In this document: piece by piece, positions 26,706-35,587 of the stretch
Position numbering within the stretch: position 1 is the first letter of the stretch
Layout: every line of letters starts with the position of its first letter
From: Actinomycetes bacterium
Lineage (GTDB): Bacteria; Actinomycetota; Acidimicrobiia; Acidimicrobiales; Acidimicrobiaceae
Length of the DNA stretch: 64,000 bases
Direction: 5' to 3'
Assembly: GCA_021819725.1 (NCBI GenBank)
Contig: JAKAQR010000002.1
Span: 100,751 to 164,750 of the forward strand
Program-made: the position numbers and the translations under genes
The notes under the pieces: generated by a model
Database searches by the model: none
The model's input: the letters and a program-made list of their open reading frames with translations, nothing else
Told to the model about the DNA's origin: nothing

Positions 26706-27305
26706 TCAGCTGACCGAAAGACTTGGCATCCACGACGGACGGCGCTTTTCGTAGTCAAGTATTTTCGCCTCTTTGGTCAAGCTGATCCCGATCTCGTCGA
26801 GACCGGCAAGTAACCGCGCCTTCGCAGTCGGGTCGATCGCGAATCCGAACTCTAACGAGGCACCTGGTACACTCACGCGCTGGCTCTCTAGGTCCACCAG
26901 GATCTCCGTCGCGGGCTCCTTGACAACGAGCTCAAGCAGCGTTTGCACCTCTTGCTGGCTCAACTCCACTGGCAACAGCCCAACTTTCAACGAGTTGTTA
27001 CGAAAAATATCGCCAAACCGTGGCGATATCACTACCCGGAAACCATAGTCCATCAACGCCCATACCGCATGCTCGCGCGAGGAGCCAACCCCGAAGTTCT
27101 CCCGTGCGATCAGGATCGTCGATCCCACAAACTGTTGCTTGTTCAGAACGAATTCAGGGTCCTGGCGCCATTCGGAGAACAATCCTTCACCAAAACCAGT
27201 ACGTTCGACGCGCTTGAGCCACTCACTCGGAATGATCTGATCGGTGTCGACATCTGATATCGCCAACGGTACCGCATGGCCGCGTAGTTCGGTTATAGGT
27301 TCCAT
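26706..27305 (-). CDS. leuD: 3-isopropylmalate dehydratase small subunit
   Basis: A 199-residue aconitase-swivel subunit: DVDTDQIIPSEWLKR, ILIARENFGVGSSREHAVWAL and SPRFGDIFRNNSLKVGLLPV. It pairs with LeuC to isomerise 2- to 3-isopropylmalate, and also citramalate to 3-methylmalate when CimA is used. It starts 32 nt after leuC with a purine-rich GAGGGAGAGGGA as ribosome-binding site, so the two form an operon. Confidence 0.95.
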   Translation of the reverse strand: MEPITELRGHAVPLAISDVDTDQIIPSEWLKRVERTGFGEGLFSEWRQDPEFVLNKQQFVGSTILIARENFGVGSSREHAVWALMDYGFRVVISPRFGDIFRNNSLKVGLLPVELSQQEVQTLLELVVKEPATEILVDLESQRVSVPGASLEFGFAIDPTAKARLLAGLDEIGISLTKEAKILDYEKRRPSWMPSLSVS

Positions 27306-27337
27306 TCCCTCTCCCTCTTTCTCGATCGTTGTTGTAA

Positions 27338-28747
27338 CTAGTCCAGATCGCTTGGCGAACTAAAGGTGCCGCGCAGTGCCGTTGCAGCTGCGATCGCTGG
27401 CGAGACCAGGTGGGTGCGCCCTCCCCGACCCTGTCGTCCCTCAAAGTTGCGATTCGAGGTTGAAGCCGCCCGCTGACCAGGTTTGAGCTGATCCGGGTTC
27501 ATGCCCAAACACATGGAGCAGCCAGGCTCCCTCCACTCCGCTCCGGCAGCACGAAAAATCCGATCCAGGCCCTCGGCTTCGGCTTGCTGCATCACACGAC
27601 GTGAACCAGGCACCACCAAGGTGCGCACGGAAGGGTTAACATGTCGACCCTCCAGGACCGCAGCGGCAATCCGGAGGTCTTCAATGCGCGAATTCGTGCA
27701 TGATCCGATGAACACAACATCGACTCCGATAGCGCGGACCGCTGTCCCTGGACGGAGATCCATATAGCGTAAGGCACGATGAGCAGCCTCGCGTTGCGGC
27801 GCGAGTGCAAACTGATCCGGATCGGGGATCGCGCCATCGATATCGACGACCTGCGAGGGATTCGTTCCCCAACTGACCTGCGGCCTCAGCGTAGAAGCTT
27901 GGATCCGGACCTCTGTGTCAAATGCCGCATCTCGATCACTTGCAAGCTCAGTCCAAGCCTTTGTCGCCTGTCCAAAGAGTTCACCTTGAGGAGCAAATTC
28001 GCGACCCGTAAGATAAGCAAAGGTCGTGGCATCGGGCGCAATCATGCCCGCACGAGCGCCAGCTTCGATGCTCATATTGCAGACCGTCATACGAGCCTCC
28101 ATCGACAGATTGGTAATGGCCTCACCGCGATATTCAATCACATGGCCAATGCCTCCACCCGTCCCGATCTGCCCGATGATGGCCAGAATGAGGTCTTTGG
28201 CGAAGGTCCCCTCTGGGAGTGCGCCATCAACTGTCACCGCCATCGTCTTCGGTCGGACCTGGGCCAGCGTCTGCGTGGCCAAAACATGCTCTACCTCGGA
28301 GGTACCAATTCCAAAAGCAAGAGCGCCAAACGCTCCATGGGTTGCGGTATGCGAGTCGCCGCAGACGATCGTCAAACCCGGCTGGGTGAGTCCCTGCTCC
28401 GGACCAATCACATGTACGATTCCCTGGCCCTGTGAGCCCATGGGATAGTACCTGATCCCATACTCATCACAGTTGCGCGCCAATACTTCCAGCTGTTTTG
28501 CGCTGATAGGGTCGGCAATTGGGCGGTCGATATGCTCGGTGGGAACATTATGATCGGCCGTTGCAACGGTGAGGTCTGGACGACGAACTCGGCGATTCGC
28601 CAGCCGCAACCCATCGAAGGCCTGCGGAGAGGTCACCTCATGGACAAGATGTAAGTCGATATAGATCAGGTCTGCCTCTCCCGGTCCTCCTCGATCGACC
28701 AGGTGAGACTCCCACACCTTCTCGGCGAGCGTCTTTCCGTTGACCAC
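27338..28747 (-). CDS. leuC: 3-isopropylmalate dehydratase large subunit
   Basis: A 469-residue aconitase-family protein binding a [4Fe-4S] cluster. Cluster cysteines are in [14 protein letters not shown] and [13 protein letters not shown]. Also seen: [34 protein letters not shown] and [30 protein letters not shown] start at 28747 with GGGGGAG about 7 nt before it. No leucine-rich leader peptide was found upstream, unlike leuA. Confidence 0.95.
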   Translation of the reverse strand: MVNGKTLAEKVWESHLVDRGGPGEADLIYIDLHLVHEVTSPQAFDGLRLANRRVRRPDLTVATADHNVPTEHIDRPIADPISAKQLEVLARNCDEYGIRYYPMGSQGQGIVHVIGPEQGLTQPGLTIVCGDSHTATHGAFGALAFGIGTSEVEHVLATQTLAQVRPKTMAVTVDGALPEGTFAKDLILAIIGQIGTGGGIGHVIEYRGEAITNLSMEARMTVCNMSIEAGARAGMIAPDATTFAYLTGREFAPQGELFGQATKAWTELASDRDAAFDTEVRIQASTLRPQVSWGTNPSQVVDIDGAIPDPDQFALAPQREAAHRALRYMDLRPGTAVRAIGVDVVFIGSCTNSRIEDLRIAAAVLEGRHVNPSVRTLVVPGSRRVMQQAEAEGLDRIFRAAGAEWREPGCSMCLGMNPDQLKPGQRAASTSNRNFEGRQGRGGRTHLVSPAIAAATALRGTFSSPSDLD

Positions 28748-28891
28748 TGGTCACTCCCCCTTTCCATGGTTCACCCGAACCACCTCCATCACCCACGACA
28801 ATGCAGGCCACCCACCAACAGCGCACACACGCAACCCTATGGCAGGTAGGCGCGCACCCGTTTAACGCTTGCGTTGACCAGCGCGGTCGAA

Positions 28892-29365
28892 CTACGCCCG
28901 GCGAATCGCTACTACCTCGACCTTGAGCCGTCCACCTGGCGCCTGGTACTCCACTAAATCACCAGCGGCTGCACCTATCAGTGCCTGACCAAGAGGTGAT
29001 GTCGGCGATACGACCTCTACTCCGGCGAGTCGTTCCTCAATCGAACCGAGGAAGTACTCACTCACCTCATCGTCATCCTCATAGCGCAGGGCCACCACCA
29101 ACCCTGGACGCACACTGTCGACGTCCGCCCCCTCGTCGGTGACGACGACGGCATTTTCAAGCAACGACTGAAGCTGGCGTACTCGTGCCTCCATCTTGCC
29201 CTGAGCATCCTTGGCCGCGTGGTAATCACCGTTTTCGCTGAGATCGCCGAGTGCACGGGCAGACTCGATAGCCTTGGCGATCTCGATTCTGCCTGTGGTG
29301 GTGAGTTCATGGAGCTCAGCGACCAGTGCGTCATAGGTAGCTTGGGAGATCGTAGTATCCGTCAT
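28892..29365 (-). CDS. greA: Transcription elongation factor GreA
   Basis: 157 residues from the ATG at 29365. Rescues backtracked RNA polymerase by stimulating transcript cleavage. It has the N-terminal coiled coil with acidic tip (ARALGDLSENGDYHAAKDAQ) and the C-terminal FKBP-like domain ending in GDLVEYQAPGGRLKVEVVAI. The TAGAGT box 7 nt before this ATG supports it over the GTG at 29374 and suggests a leaderless message. Confidence 0.93.
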   Translation of the reverse strand: MTDTTISQATYDALVAELHELTTTGRIEIAKAIESARALGDLSENGDYHAAKDAQGKMEARVRQLQSLLENAVVVTDEGADVDSVRPGLVVALRYEDDDEVSEYFLGSIEERLAGVEVVSPTSPLGQALIGAAAGDLVEYQAPGGRLKVEVVAIRRA

Positions 29366-29372
29366 GACAGAC

Positions 29373-29378
29373 ACTCTA
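29373..29378 (-). promoter_or_regulatory. Possible -10 box (TAGAGT) for leaderless greA
   Basis: TANNNT on the minus strand, 7 nt before the greA ATG, the spacing expected when transcription begins at the start codon. No clear -35. Confidence 0.35.
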
Positions 29379-29552
29379 GCGCCTCACCCACCATAGCACT
29401 TGCCCATCAAAATGGTCCTTCCTTCGGTACCTCCGACGAGTTCCAACCCCGAACTAGCAAGCAACAGATGCGAGAACGCCCCTAGCAACGCGGTACTCGA
29501 CATATCACCAAGCGCAATCACCCACCAGTTTCGGATTTTTGCGAAGACGGCC

Positions 29553-29558
29553 TACAAT
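29553..29558 (+). promoter_or_regulatory. Possible -10 box (TACAAT) upstream of leuB
   Basis: TACAAT is a near-consensus -10 element in the greA-leuB divergent region, about 80 nt before the leuB start. The -35 region (about 29530) is weak. A transcript from here would contain the direct repeats at 29584-29614. Confidence 0.4.
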
Positions 29559-29583
29559 AGTCGAGTACACAGATTTATTGAGC

Positions 29584-29614
29584 CAAAGTTGTATTAAGAC
29601 AAAGTTGTATTAAG
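29584..29614 (+). repeat. Two direct repeats in the leuB leader
   Basis: CAAAGTTGTATTAAG occurs at 29584-29598 and again at 29600-29614, a 16-nt period, just downstream of the TACAAT box and 23 nt before leuB. It could be a regulator-binding pair or a slippage duplication. Confidence 0.8.
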
Positions 29615-29637
29615 CCATAGTGACAAGGGTGGAATAG

Positions 29638-30657
29638 GTGAAGTATCGTATTGCCGTGGTCGGCGGAGACGGCATTGGACCAGAGGTGACCCGAGAAGCC
29701 TTGAAGGTCGCCCGGTCGGCCGGTGCAGTCTTGGAGACCCAGGAATTTGAACTCGGCGCGGCTCACTACGAGCACACCGGTGAGGTGCTGGGTGACGAGA
29801 CGCTAGCGGAGCTCATGAGCTTTGATGCCATCCTGCTCGGAGCTATCGGCCCTGCCATCGGTTCAACCACAGTCCCCTCGGGCATACTCGAGCGAGGTCT
29901 GCTGTTGCGTCTCCGCTTCGCTCTCGATCTCTACATCAACCAACGCCCCTTCCTTACCCTCGATCCGAGCGTTACCATCACCCACAAACCCGTTGATATG
30001 GTGGTTATTCGTGAGAATACGGAGGGTGCCTACACTGGCGAAGGCGGGCTCCTGCGCAAGGGAACCGCCTACGAAGTGGCCACCCAGGGCTCAGTAAACA
30101 CCCGCAACGGAGTCGAGCGAGCGATTCGCTTTGCCTTCGATCTCGCCCAAACAAGAGAGCGCAAGTTGCTCACGCTCGTACATAAGACGAACGTCCTCAC
30201 GTACTCCGGGGATTTGTGGTATCGAACCTTTCTTGAGGTCGCGGCGGAATATCCGGCCGTAACGACCAGCTATAACCACGTTGATGCTGCTTGCATCTAT
30301 CTTGTCGAGGCGCCAGAACGTTACGACGTGGTGGTCACCGACAACCTCTTTGGCGACATACTGACCGACTTAGCCGCCGCGGTCTCCCAAGGTATTGGTT
30401 ATGCGGCCTCGGCGAATATCAACCCCGCACGCACAGGCCCCTCGCTCTTTGAACCGGTGCACGGTGCAGCACACGACCGCGTCGGGACGGGTCAGGCAAA
30501 CCCCTACGCGGCCATCAGGTCGGCAGCGATGATGCTCGCCTTCCTTGGAGAGACAGCAATCGCCACAAAAATCGAACACGCACTGACGGTTTTGCCCCCT
30601 TCGGGTGCAACGACCGCCGAAATAGGTGATTTCTACGGAGAAAGGGTAGCGCACTAA
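29638..30657 (+). CDS. leuB: 3-isopropylmalate dehydrogenase
   Basis: A 339-residue NAD-dependent beta-decarboxylating dehydrogenase: VVGGDGIGPEVTREAL, VVIRENTEGAYTGEGG, VHKTNVL and VVTDNLFGDILTDLAAAVSQGIGYAASANI. It is somewhat shorter than classical LeuB but has the 3-IPM/homoisocitrate family motifs. GTG start with GGTGGAA upstream. It overlaps ilvE by 1 nt (TAATG) and begins the leuB-ilvE-cimA operon. In isoleucine synthesis through citramalate the same enzyme would oxidise 3-methylmalate. Confidence 0.92.
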   Translation: MKYRIAVVGGDGIGPEVTREALKVARSAGAVLETQEFELGAAHYEHTGEVLGDETLAELMSFDAILLGAIGPAIGSTTVPSGILERGLLLRLRFALDLYINQRPFLTLDPSVTITHKPVDMVVIRENTEGAYTGEGGLLRKGTAYEVATQGSVNTRNGVERAIRFAFDLAQTRERKLLTLVHKTNVLTYSGDLWYRTFLEVAAEYPAVTTSYNHVDAACIYLVEAPERYDVVVTDNLFGDILTDLAAAVSQGIGYAASANINPARTGPSLFEPVHGAAHDRVGTGQANPYAAIRSAAMMLAFLGETAIATKIEHALTVLPPSGATTAEIGDFYGERVAH

Positions 30658-31583
30658 TGCCAATACAAGCAATGAAATACGTCTGGATGAATGGCGAACA
30701 GGTTCCTTTTGAGGATGCCAAGGTTCATGTTCTCACACATGCACTCCACTATGGTTATGGAGTCTTCGAAGGTATCCGCGCCTATGAGACTCCACGAGGC
30801 TCGGCGATCTTTCGACTCACCGACCATATCAACCGCTTCTATGAGTCGGCCAAGATTCTGATGATGGAGATCCCTTACGCACCCGCCGAGCTCGTGGAAG
30901 CCACCAAGCGACTTGTCGGAGACAACGAATTCGCATCGTGCTACATCCGTCCCATCGCCTATCTCGGCTACGGCGAGATGGGCCTCAACCCACTGACCGG
31001 TACGACTGATGTCGCGATCGCTACCTGGCCGTGGGGTGCTTACCTTGGCGATGAGGGCCTCACCAAAGGCATTCGAGCGAAGATCTCCTCCTTTAAGCGT
31101 CATGACCCCAACATTATTCCACCAGCTGCCAAGACGACCGGTGGATACATCAACTCGGCGCTCGCCAAAGCAGAGGCCATCAAAGCAGGCTACGATGAGG
31201 CCATCATGCTCTCTGGTCAGGGAAATGTTAGTGAGTGCACGGGCGAAAACATCTTCATCGTTAAGGACGGCACGCTCTTCACCCCATCTGACGCCTCGGG
31301 AGCGCTTTCAGGCATCACCCGCAAGACCATCACCCAGGTCGCCAAGGATATGGGTATCGAGACACGCGAAGCCCAGCTCCTTCGAACCGACCTCTATCTT
31401 GCTGATGAGATGTTCATTACTGGCACCGCCGCCGAGGTAGTGCCGGTGAGTTCGGTCGACGATCGCTTGATCGGAACAGGCGAGCCTGGCAAGATCTCCA
31501 AGGAACTCCAGCGTCGTTACTTCCAGATCGTCACTGGTAACGAACCTGCCTACGATCACTGGCTTGAGTACGTGAAGGGTTAA
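30657..31583 (+). CDS. ilvE: Branched-chain amino acid aminotransferase
   Basis: A 308-residue fold-type IV PLP enzyme making the last step of Ile, Leu and Val synthesis. Seen: HYGYGVFEGIRAYET, SCYIRPIAYLGYGEMG, the PLP lysine in PAAKTTGGYINSALAKAEA, SECTGENIFIVKDG and SGITRKTITQVAKDMG. The ATG at 30657 overlaps the leuB stop; an internal ATG at 30672 (MKYVWMNGE) is an alternative start closer to the family norm. Confidence 0.95.
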   Translation: MPIQAMKYVWMNGEQVPFEDAKVHVLTHALHYGYGVFEGIRAYETPRGSAIFRLTDHINRFYESAKILMMEIPYAPAELVEATKRLVGDNEFASCYIRPIAYLGYGEMGLNPLTGTTDVAIATWPWGAYLGDEGLTKGIRAKISSFKRHDPNIIPPAAKTTGGYINSALAKAEAIKAGYDEAIMLSGQGNVSECTGENIFIVKDGTLFTPSDASGALSGITRKTITQVAKDMGIETREAQLLRTDLYLADEMFITGTAAEVVPVSSVDDRLIGTGEPGKISKELQRRYFQIVTGNEPAYDHWLEYVKG

Positions 31584-31587
31584 CGTT

Positions 31588-33168
31588 CTGCGTCACGTTG
31601 CTATCTACGATACGACCCTACGAGATGGGTCCCAACAGGAGGGCATCGCCCTCACCGTTGAGGACAAGCTGCGTGTTGCCCGCCAGCTCGACATTCTTGG
31701 GGTACAGTTCATCGAGGGGGGTTGGCCGGGGGCCAATCCGAAGGATGCGGCGTTCTTTACCCGAGCATCCGATGAGCTGAACCTCCACACTGCCCAGCTG
31801 GTAGCCTTTGGCTCAACCCGCCGCGCAAATGGGGATGTCAACAGTGACCCTAATCTCCAGGCTCTCGTAGATAGTGGCGTCACTCACGTCTGCATCGTCG
31901 CCAAGGCCTGGGATTACCATGTAGTGCACGCACTTCGCACCTCCCTCGAAGAGGCACTTGCCATGGTGCGAGATTCGGTCTCCTTTTTGACCAACCATGG
32001 TTGCCACGTGCTGCTCGACGCTGAGCACTTCTTTGACGGATTCAAGGACAATCCGACCTTTGCGCTCTCGGTCCTTGATGCTGCCGAGGAGGCCGGAGCA
32101 ACAACACTAGTACTCTGCGACACCAATGGCGGAACCCTGCCATCAGAGGTTCCCGCGATCATGAGCAGTGTCAACGAACGTGTGGGGCTTCCCATCGGAG
32201 TCCATTTTCACAACGACTCCGGCTGCGCCATAGCGAACTCCCTCATAGCCGTTGATCTCGGAGCCAGCCAGGTGCAAGGGTGTGTCAACGGCTACGGAGA
32301 GAGGACGGGTAATGCCAACCTTGTCCCCATCATCGCGGCACTCTCGCTCAAACAGGAGATCGTCACCATCCCACCCCACAATCTTGAACTCCTCACCTCC
32401 ACCGCCCGTCACATTGCAGAGATCACCAATCTTCCACTCGCTCCACAATCTCCCTATGTGGGCGCGTCTGCCTTCACCCACAAAGCCGGCCTCCATGTCA
32501 GCGCCATCGCAAGGCGCAGTGACGCCTATGAACACATCAATCCCGAACTCGTCGGCAACCATAGTCGCTTTGTCGTGTCAGAGATGGCGGGTCGTCAAAC
32601 CCTCCTGATCAAAGCTGGGGAACTCGGGCTCGAACTCACCGACGACGCGACTACCTCGCTGCTCCAGCGCCTGAAGGATCTCGAACATCAGGGATATCAC
32701 TTTGAAGTCGCAGATGGCTCACTGGAACTGCTGATGCGCCATGCTCTCGGCTGGACCCAGCCCTATTTTCATGTGGAGTCCTATCGGGTGACGACCGACG
32801 GCTATCACGGACCTGAGCTGCTCACCGAAGCGACCGTGAAGGTGCAGGTACGCGGCCAACGCATCATCGCTACCGCTGAGGGGAATGGACCTGTCCACGC
32901 ACTCGATCAGGCGCTGCGACAGGCGTTGCAGACGACCTACCCCTCCCTCGCCACCATGGGGCTTGATGACTACAAGGTGCGCGTGCTTGACACCTCAAGC
33001 GGCACCGATGCCGTTGTCCGGGTCCTCATCGACTTCTCCGACACTGAGACACAGTGGACGACCACGGGAGTCTCCACCAACATCATCGAGGCGTCGTTTT
33101 CAGCACTGACTGAAGGCTTCGTACTCGCACTCGTGAAAACTAGCACAACTGAAGGGAGCGCACCATGA
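31588..33168 (+). CDS. cimA: Citramalate synthase (CTG start)
   Basis: 526 residues when read from CTG at 31588. Condenses acetyl-CoA and pyruvate to citramalate, opening the threonine-independent route to isoleucine. The first residues, then AIYDTTLRDGSQQEGIALTVEDKL and FIEGGWPGANPKDAAFF, are the CimA N-terminus. GVHFHNDSGCAIANS and NGYGERTGNANLVPI follow, with a C-terminal LeuA-dimer-type regulatory domain. The in-frame stop at 31573-31575 leaves no ATG, GTG or TTG upstream of the conserved core, so CTG is the only credible start. It lies 4 nt after ilvE, with GAAGGG 8 nt before it. Confidence 0.9.
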   Translation: MRHVAIYDTTLRDGSQQEGIALTVEDKLRVARQLDILGVQFIEGGWPGANPKDAAFFTRASDELNLHTAQLVAFGSTRRANGDVNSDPNLQALVDSGVTHVCIVAKAWDYHVVHALRTSLEEALAMVRDSVSFLTNHGCHVLLDAEHFFDGFKDNPTFALSVLDAAEEAGATTLVLCDTNGGTLPSEVPAIMSSVNERVGLPIGVHFHNDSGCAIANSLIAVDLGASQVQGCVNGYGERTGNANLVPIIAALSLKQEIVTIPPHNLELLTSTARHIAEITNLPLAPQSPYVGASAFTHKAGLHVSAIARRSDAYEHINPELVGNHSRFVVSEMAGRQTLLIKAGELGLELTDDATTSLLQRLKDLEHQGYHFEVADGSLELLMRHALGWTQPYFHVESYRVTTDGYHGPELLTEATVKVQVRGQRIIATAEGNGPVHALDQALRQALQTTYPSLATMGLDDYKVRVLDTSSGTDAVVRVLIDFSDTETQWTTTGVSTNIIEASFSALTEGFVLALVKTSTTEGSAP

Positions 33169-33626
33169 GTCAGCCAGACATGGTCGAGATTAGTAAGGGT
33201 GAACGTGCACCGTTGTTCTGGGCCGAACCCGTCAACCCAGTCGAGTTGGCGCTTGATCGACCCGCAGAGCTGACCGGCCGCAAGCTTGCCCAGGGGCAGC
33301 TGAACGGGCGCCCGGGACCGGATCAAGGCTACGCACTCACGCTCTACGGACACCTAACGGACCAGCTCCAAACCCTACCCGGGGAACAGCGCTCCGATAT
33401 CCAGGCCGGCGTAGTCGCGATCGCTATGGCGATCGCAGGACGACTGGGACGCGCCCCTGTTCTGGCCGATCTCAAAGTAGTCCTCGAACACTTCGGTTAC
33501 CTCGGGGGTGCCACCTCAGAGCAGATCCGTATCCGCCAAGACCGCTTCAAGGGGATCGCCCACAACTACCAAGCGTTACGGCGCATGGTTGCTTTTACCG
33601 AGATGGAGCTCAACCTCCAAGAATAA
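33165..33626 (+). CDS. Conserved protein of unknown function, coupled to cimA
   Basis: A 153-residue soluble protein, not recognised. It begins with an acidic MSQPDMVEISKGERAPLFWAE, has a Gly/Pro-rich turn (QLNGRPGPDQGYALTLYG), an alanine-rich helix (GVVAIAMAIAGRLGRAP) and a basic C-terminal helix (QIRIRQDRFKGIAHNYQALRR). Its ATG overlaps the cimA stop by 4 nt, which implies coupled translation. Its 3' end overlaps the convergent NDH-2 gene by 17 nt. Codon use looks like that of its neighbours, and it is unlikely to be a chance frame. No function is proposed. Confidence 0.75.
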   Translation: MSQPDMVEISKGERAPLFWAEPVNPVELALDRPAELTGRKLAQGQLNGRPGPDQGYALTLYGHLTDQLQTLPGEQRSDIQAGVVAIAMAIAGRLGRAPVLADLKVVLEHFGYLGGATSEQIRIRQDRFKGIAHNYQALRRMVAFTEMELNLQE

Positions 33627-34905
33627 CTCGTGGACCCTTGCCCCACGAGAGGTAGTGCCAAGTCCAGTTGATCATCACTGAAGCCTTGTTCCGCGAGCCC
33701 AACAGGGTGACCACGTGCAGACCAAGCCAAGCCAACCAGGCGGTGGTTCCGCTCAAGCGTATGCCACGACCCACCTCCGCAACGGCGGCGCGCCGGCCAA
33801 TAGTCGCCATCGTCCCCTTGTCGCGATAGCGGAAGGGATAGGTCGCCTCCCCCTTGACCAAGACACCGATTTGGCGAGCGGCATGGCGCCCTCCTTGAAT
33901 AGCTGGCTGGGCAAGCTGGGGCAAGGGGTTGCCGGTTGGATCAGAGGCGAGCGCAACGTCCCCGATAGCAAAGATCGACTCCGAGCCCAGTACACGCAAG
34001 TCGCCTCCGACCATGAGACGTCCACTTCGACCGGTGGGTAGGCCCAGCCGCCCGATCACCGACGGCACTGCCACGCCGGCCGCCCAGAGAACGAGACCAT
34101 TCTGGATTTCACGGCCACTATGCAACAGGATGACCCCCGGCTCCACCGCCTGTACCGCCTCCTGAAGCAGAACGGTGACACCACGGGTGCGCAACTCCCG
34201 TCGCGCGTACTCCGAGAGCCCCTCATTGAAAGCCTCCAAGAGGCGGGACTGTTGCTCGATGAGGATCACCTTCACATCATCGGGATTCAGACTGGTGTAG
34301 TCGGTATAGAGGGCCTTGTGGGCGAGTTCAGCGATGGCACCCGCAAGCTCGACCCCCGTCGCACCGCCACCGACAACCACGAAAGTGAGCGCACCATCAC
34401 GGACCCCATGAGCAACGGCTTGCTCAAACTGATGAAAGAGATGGTTTCTCACGTCAAGCGCCTCGTCGAGCGTATAGATGGCATGCGAATACTCACGAGC
34501 ACCCTCAATGCCGAAGTAGTTTGCGGTAGCACCCAGCGCGAGGATGAGGTAGTCGTAGTCGATGGTACGTCCGTCCTCAAGCACGATGAACTTGCGCTCA
34601 GCATCCACCGACGCCAACTCACCCTGTTGGAACTTGGTCCGGGCCATGCTCCGGATCACCGTCCGAATAGGAAAGGCAACATCGCCAGGGTTGAGTCCAG
34701 CCGTCGCCACCTGGTAGAGCAATGGTTGAAAAGTAGCGAAGTTATGACGATCGACCAGGGTGACGTCGGCAGACAGCTTCGAGAGTTCCTCCACCGCCGC
34801 CAGACCAGCAAAACCAGCACCAACGACGACCACCTTTGGACGACTCGGGGCTCCAGGGGCATCGGCCGCTGCTGTCTTGCGCTGACGCATTCGTGTCGCA
34901 ATCAT
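33610..34905 (-). CDS. Type II NADH dehydrogenase (NDH-2)
   Basis: 431 residues from the ATG at 34905, which has GAGGAGG 5 nt upstream; a longer frame to 35022 lacks such a site. A two-Rossmann flavoprotein: KVVVVGAGFAGLAAVEEL for FAD, FVVVGGGATGVELAGAIAEL for NADH, SIFAIGDVALA near the end, and QLAQPAIQGGRHAARQI of the NDH-2 quinone-site region. Oxidises NADH and reduces quinone without proton pumping, at the inner membrane face. It would feed the quinone pool used by a cytochrome b complex. Confidence 0.93.
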   Translation of the reverse strand: MIATRMRQRKTAAADAPGAPSRPKVVVVGAGFAGLAAVEELSKLSADVTLVDRHNFATFQPLLYQVATAGLNPGDVAFPIRTVIRSMARTKFQQGELASVDAERKFIVLEDGRTIDYDYLILALGATANYFGIEGAREYSHAIYTLDEALDVRNHLFHQFEQAVAHGVRDGALTFVVVGGGATGVELAGAIAELAHKALYTDYTSLNPDDVKVILIEQQSRLLEAFNEGLSEYARRELRTRGVTVLLQEAVQAVEPGVILLHSGREIQNGLVLWAAGVAVPSVIGRLGLPTGRSGRLMVGGDLRVLGSESIFAIGDVALASDPTGNPLPQLAQPAIQGGRHAARQIGVLVKGEATYPFRYRDKGTMATIGRRAAVAEVGRGIRLSGTTAWLAWLGLHVVTLLGSRNKASVMINWTWHYLSWGKGPRVILGG

Positions 34906-34975
34906 CCTTACCTCCTCATACTTTCGATCGAGCCTAGTAGACACGACGCCCGCCATGGTTGTCCGTAACGATCCC

Positions 34976-35587
34976 TTAATCTTGTGCGGTCTTGGTCCCC
35001 AATCGACGTGTCTGATGCGCAAGGAGCTGCAGTGACTCAGCGTCTGAATGCATGACGATCCCTACACCAACCACACGAGCCTGCTTCAGGCGCTCCACCA
35101 CCGATGGGGAGGGCACAAACCCTGGCGGAGTCACGACAACCCAAACCGGCAATAATCGAACGAGCATGATCGCCAGCGAGAGTTGAAATCGACCGTTAGC
35201 GTCGAGGCGACCGGCGGGTTCATTCGCCAAAGGGAGCAGACCAACCTCCTCAAGAACCGCTCGAAACGACGGCACCTTTCCGAGCCGAGGGGGCCCTATC
35301 CGCACCGCTAGCGCGAGATGCTCGAGCACCTTGAGCGAGGGCATAGGCACAAAGCCCGCAAAGGCAATACCGAGCACGGAGCGCGCCTCCCGACTGCCAA
35401 CTCGAGCACCAAGGACACTGATCTCAGCGTGGGGATCCAAGCCAAGAAAAGCCCGAACAACCGGCTCCGGTGGAGCACCAGTCAAGAGCATCGTCTCACC
35501 CTCAACGAGCTTCCATGTCCCTAAGCGTAGCGTGCCATCGCCATAGGCTACCGAACCCTGCACTTCAAGCACCGTCTTAGGTGTCAC
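34976..35587 (-). CDS. Degenerate ABC-type ATPase-like protein without Walker motifs
   Basis: 203 residues from the GTG at 35587. Its layout follows an ABC ATPase but the catalytic motifs are gone: the Walker A position reads GETMLLTGAPPEPVVRAFLGL, with no GKS/T. The Q-loop region is GIAFAGFVPMPSLKVLEHLALAVRIG, the signature region is AGRLDANGRFQLSLAIML, and the Walker B strand VWVVVTPPG lacks the Asp-Glu pair. It overlaps the membrane protein before it by 11 nt. It cannot hydrolyse ATP in the usual way; it may be a structural or regulatory partner. Homology is inferred from motif order only. Confidence 0.6.
   Translation of the reverse strand: MTPKTVLEVQGSVAYGDGTLRLGTWKLVEGETMLLTGAPPEPVVRAFLGLDPHAEISVLGARVGSREARSVLGIAFAGFVPMPSLKVLEHLALAVRIGPPRLGKVPSFRAVLEEVGLLPLANEPAGRLDANGRFQLSLAIMLVRLLPVWVVVTPPGFVPSPSVVERLKQARVVGVGIVMHSDAESLQLLAHQTRRLGTKTAQD

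Noticed and set aside
28748..28891. Possible leucine leader before leuC
   Set aside because: Short minus-strand frames here have no run of Leu/Ile/Val codons and no hairpin-terminator follows.
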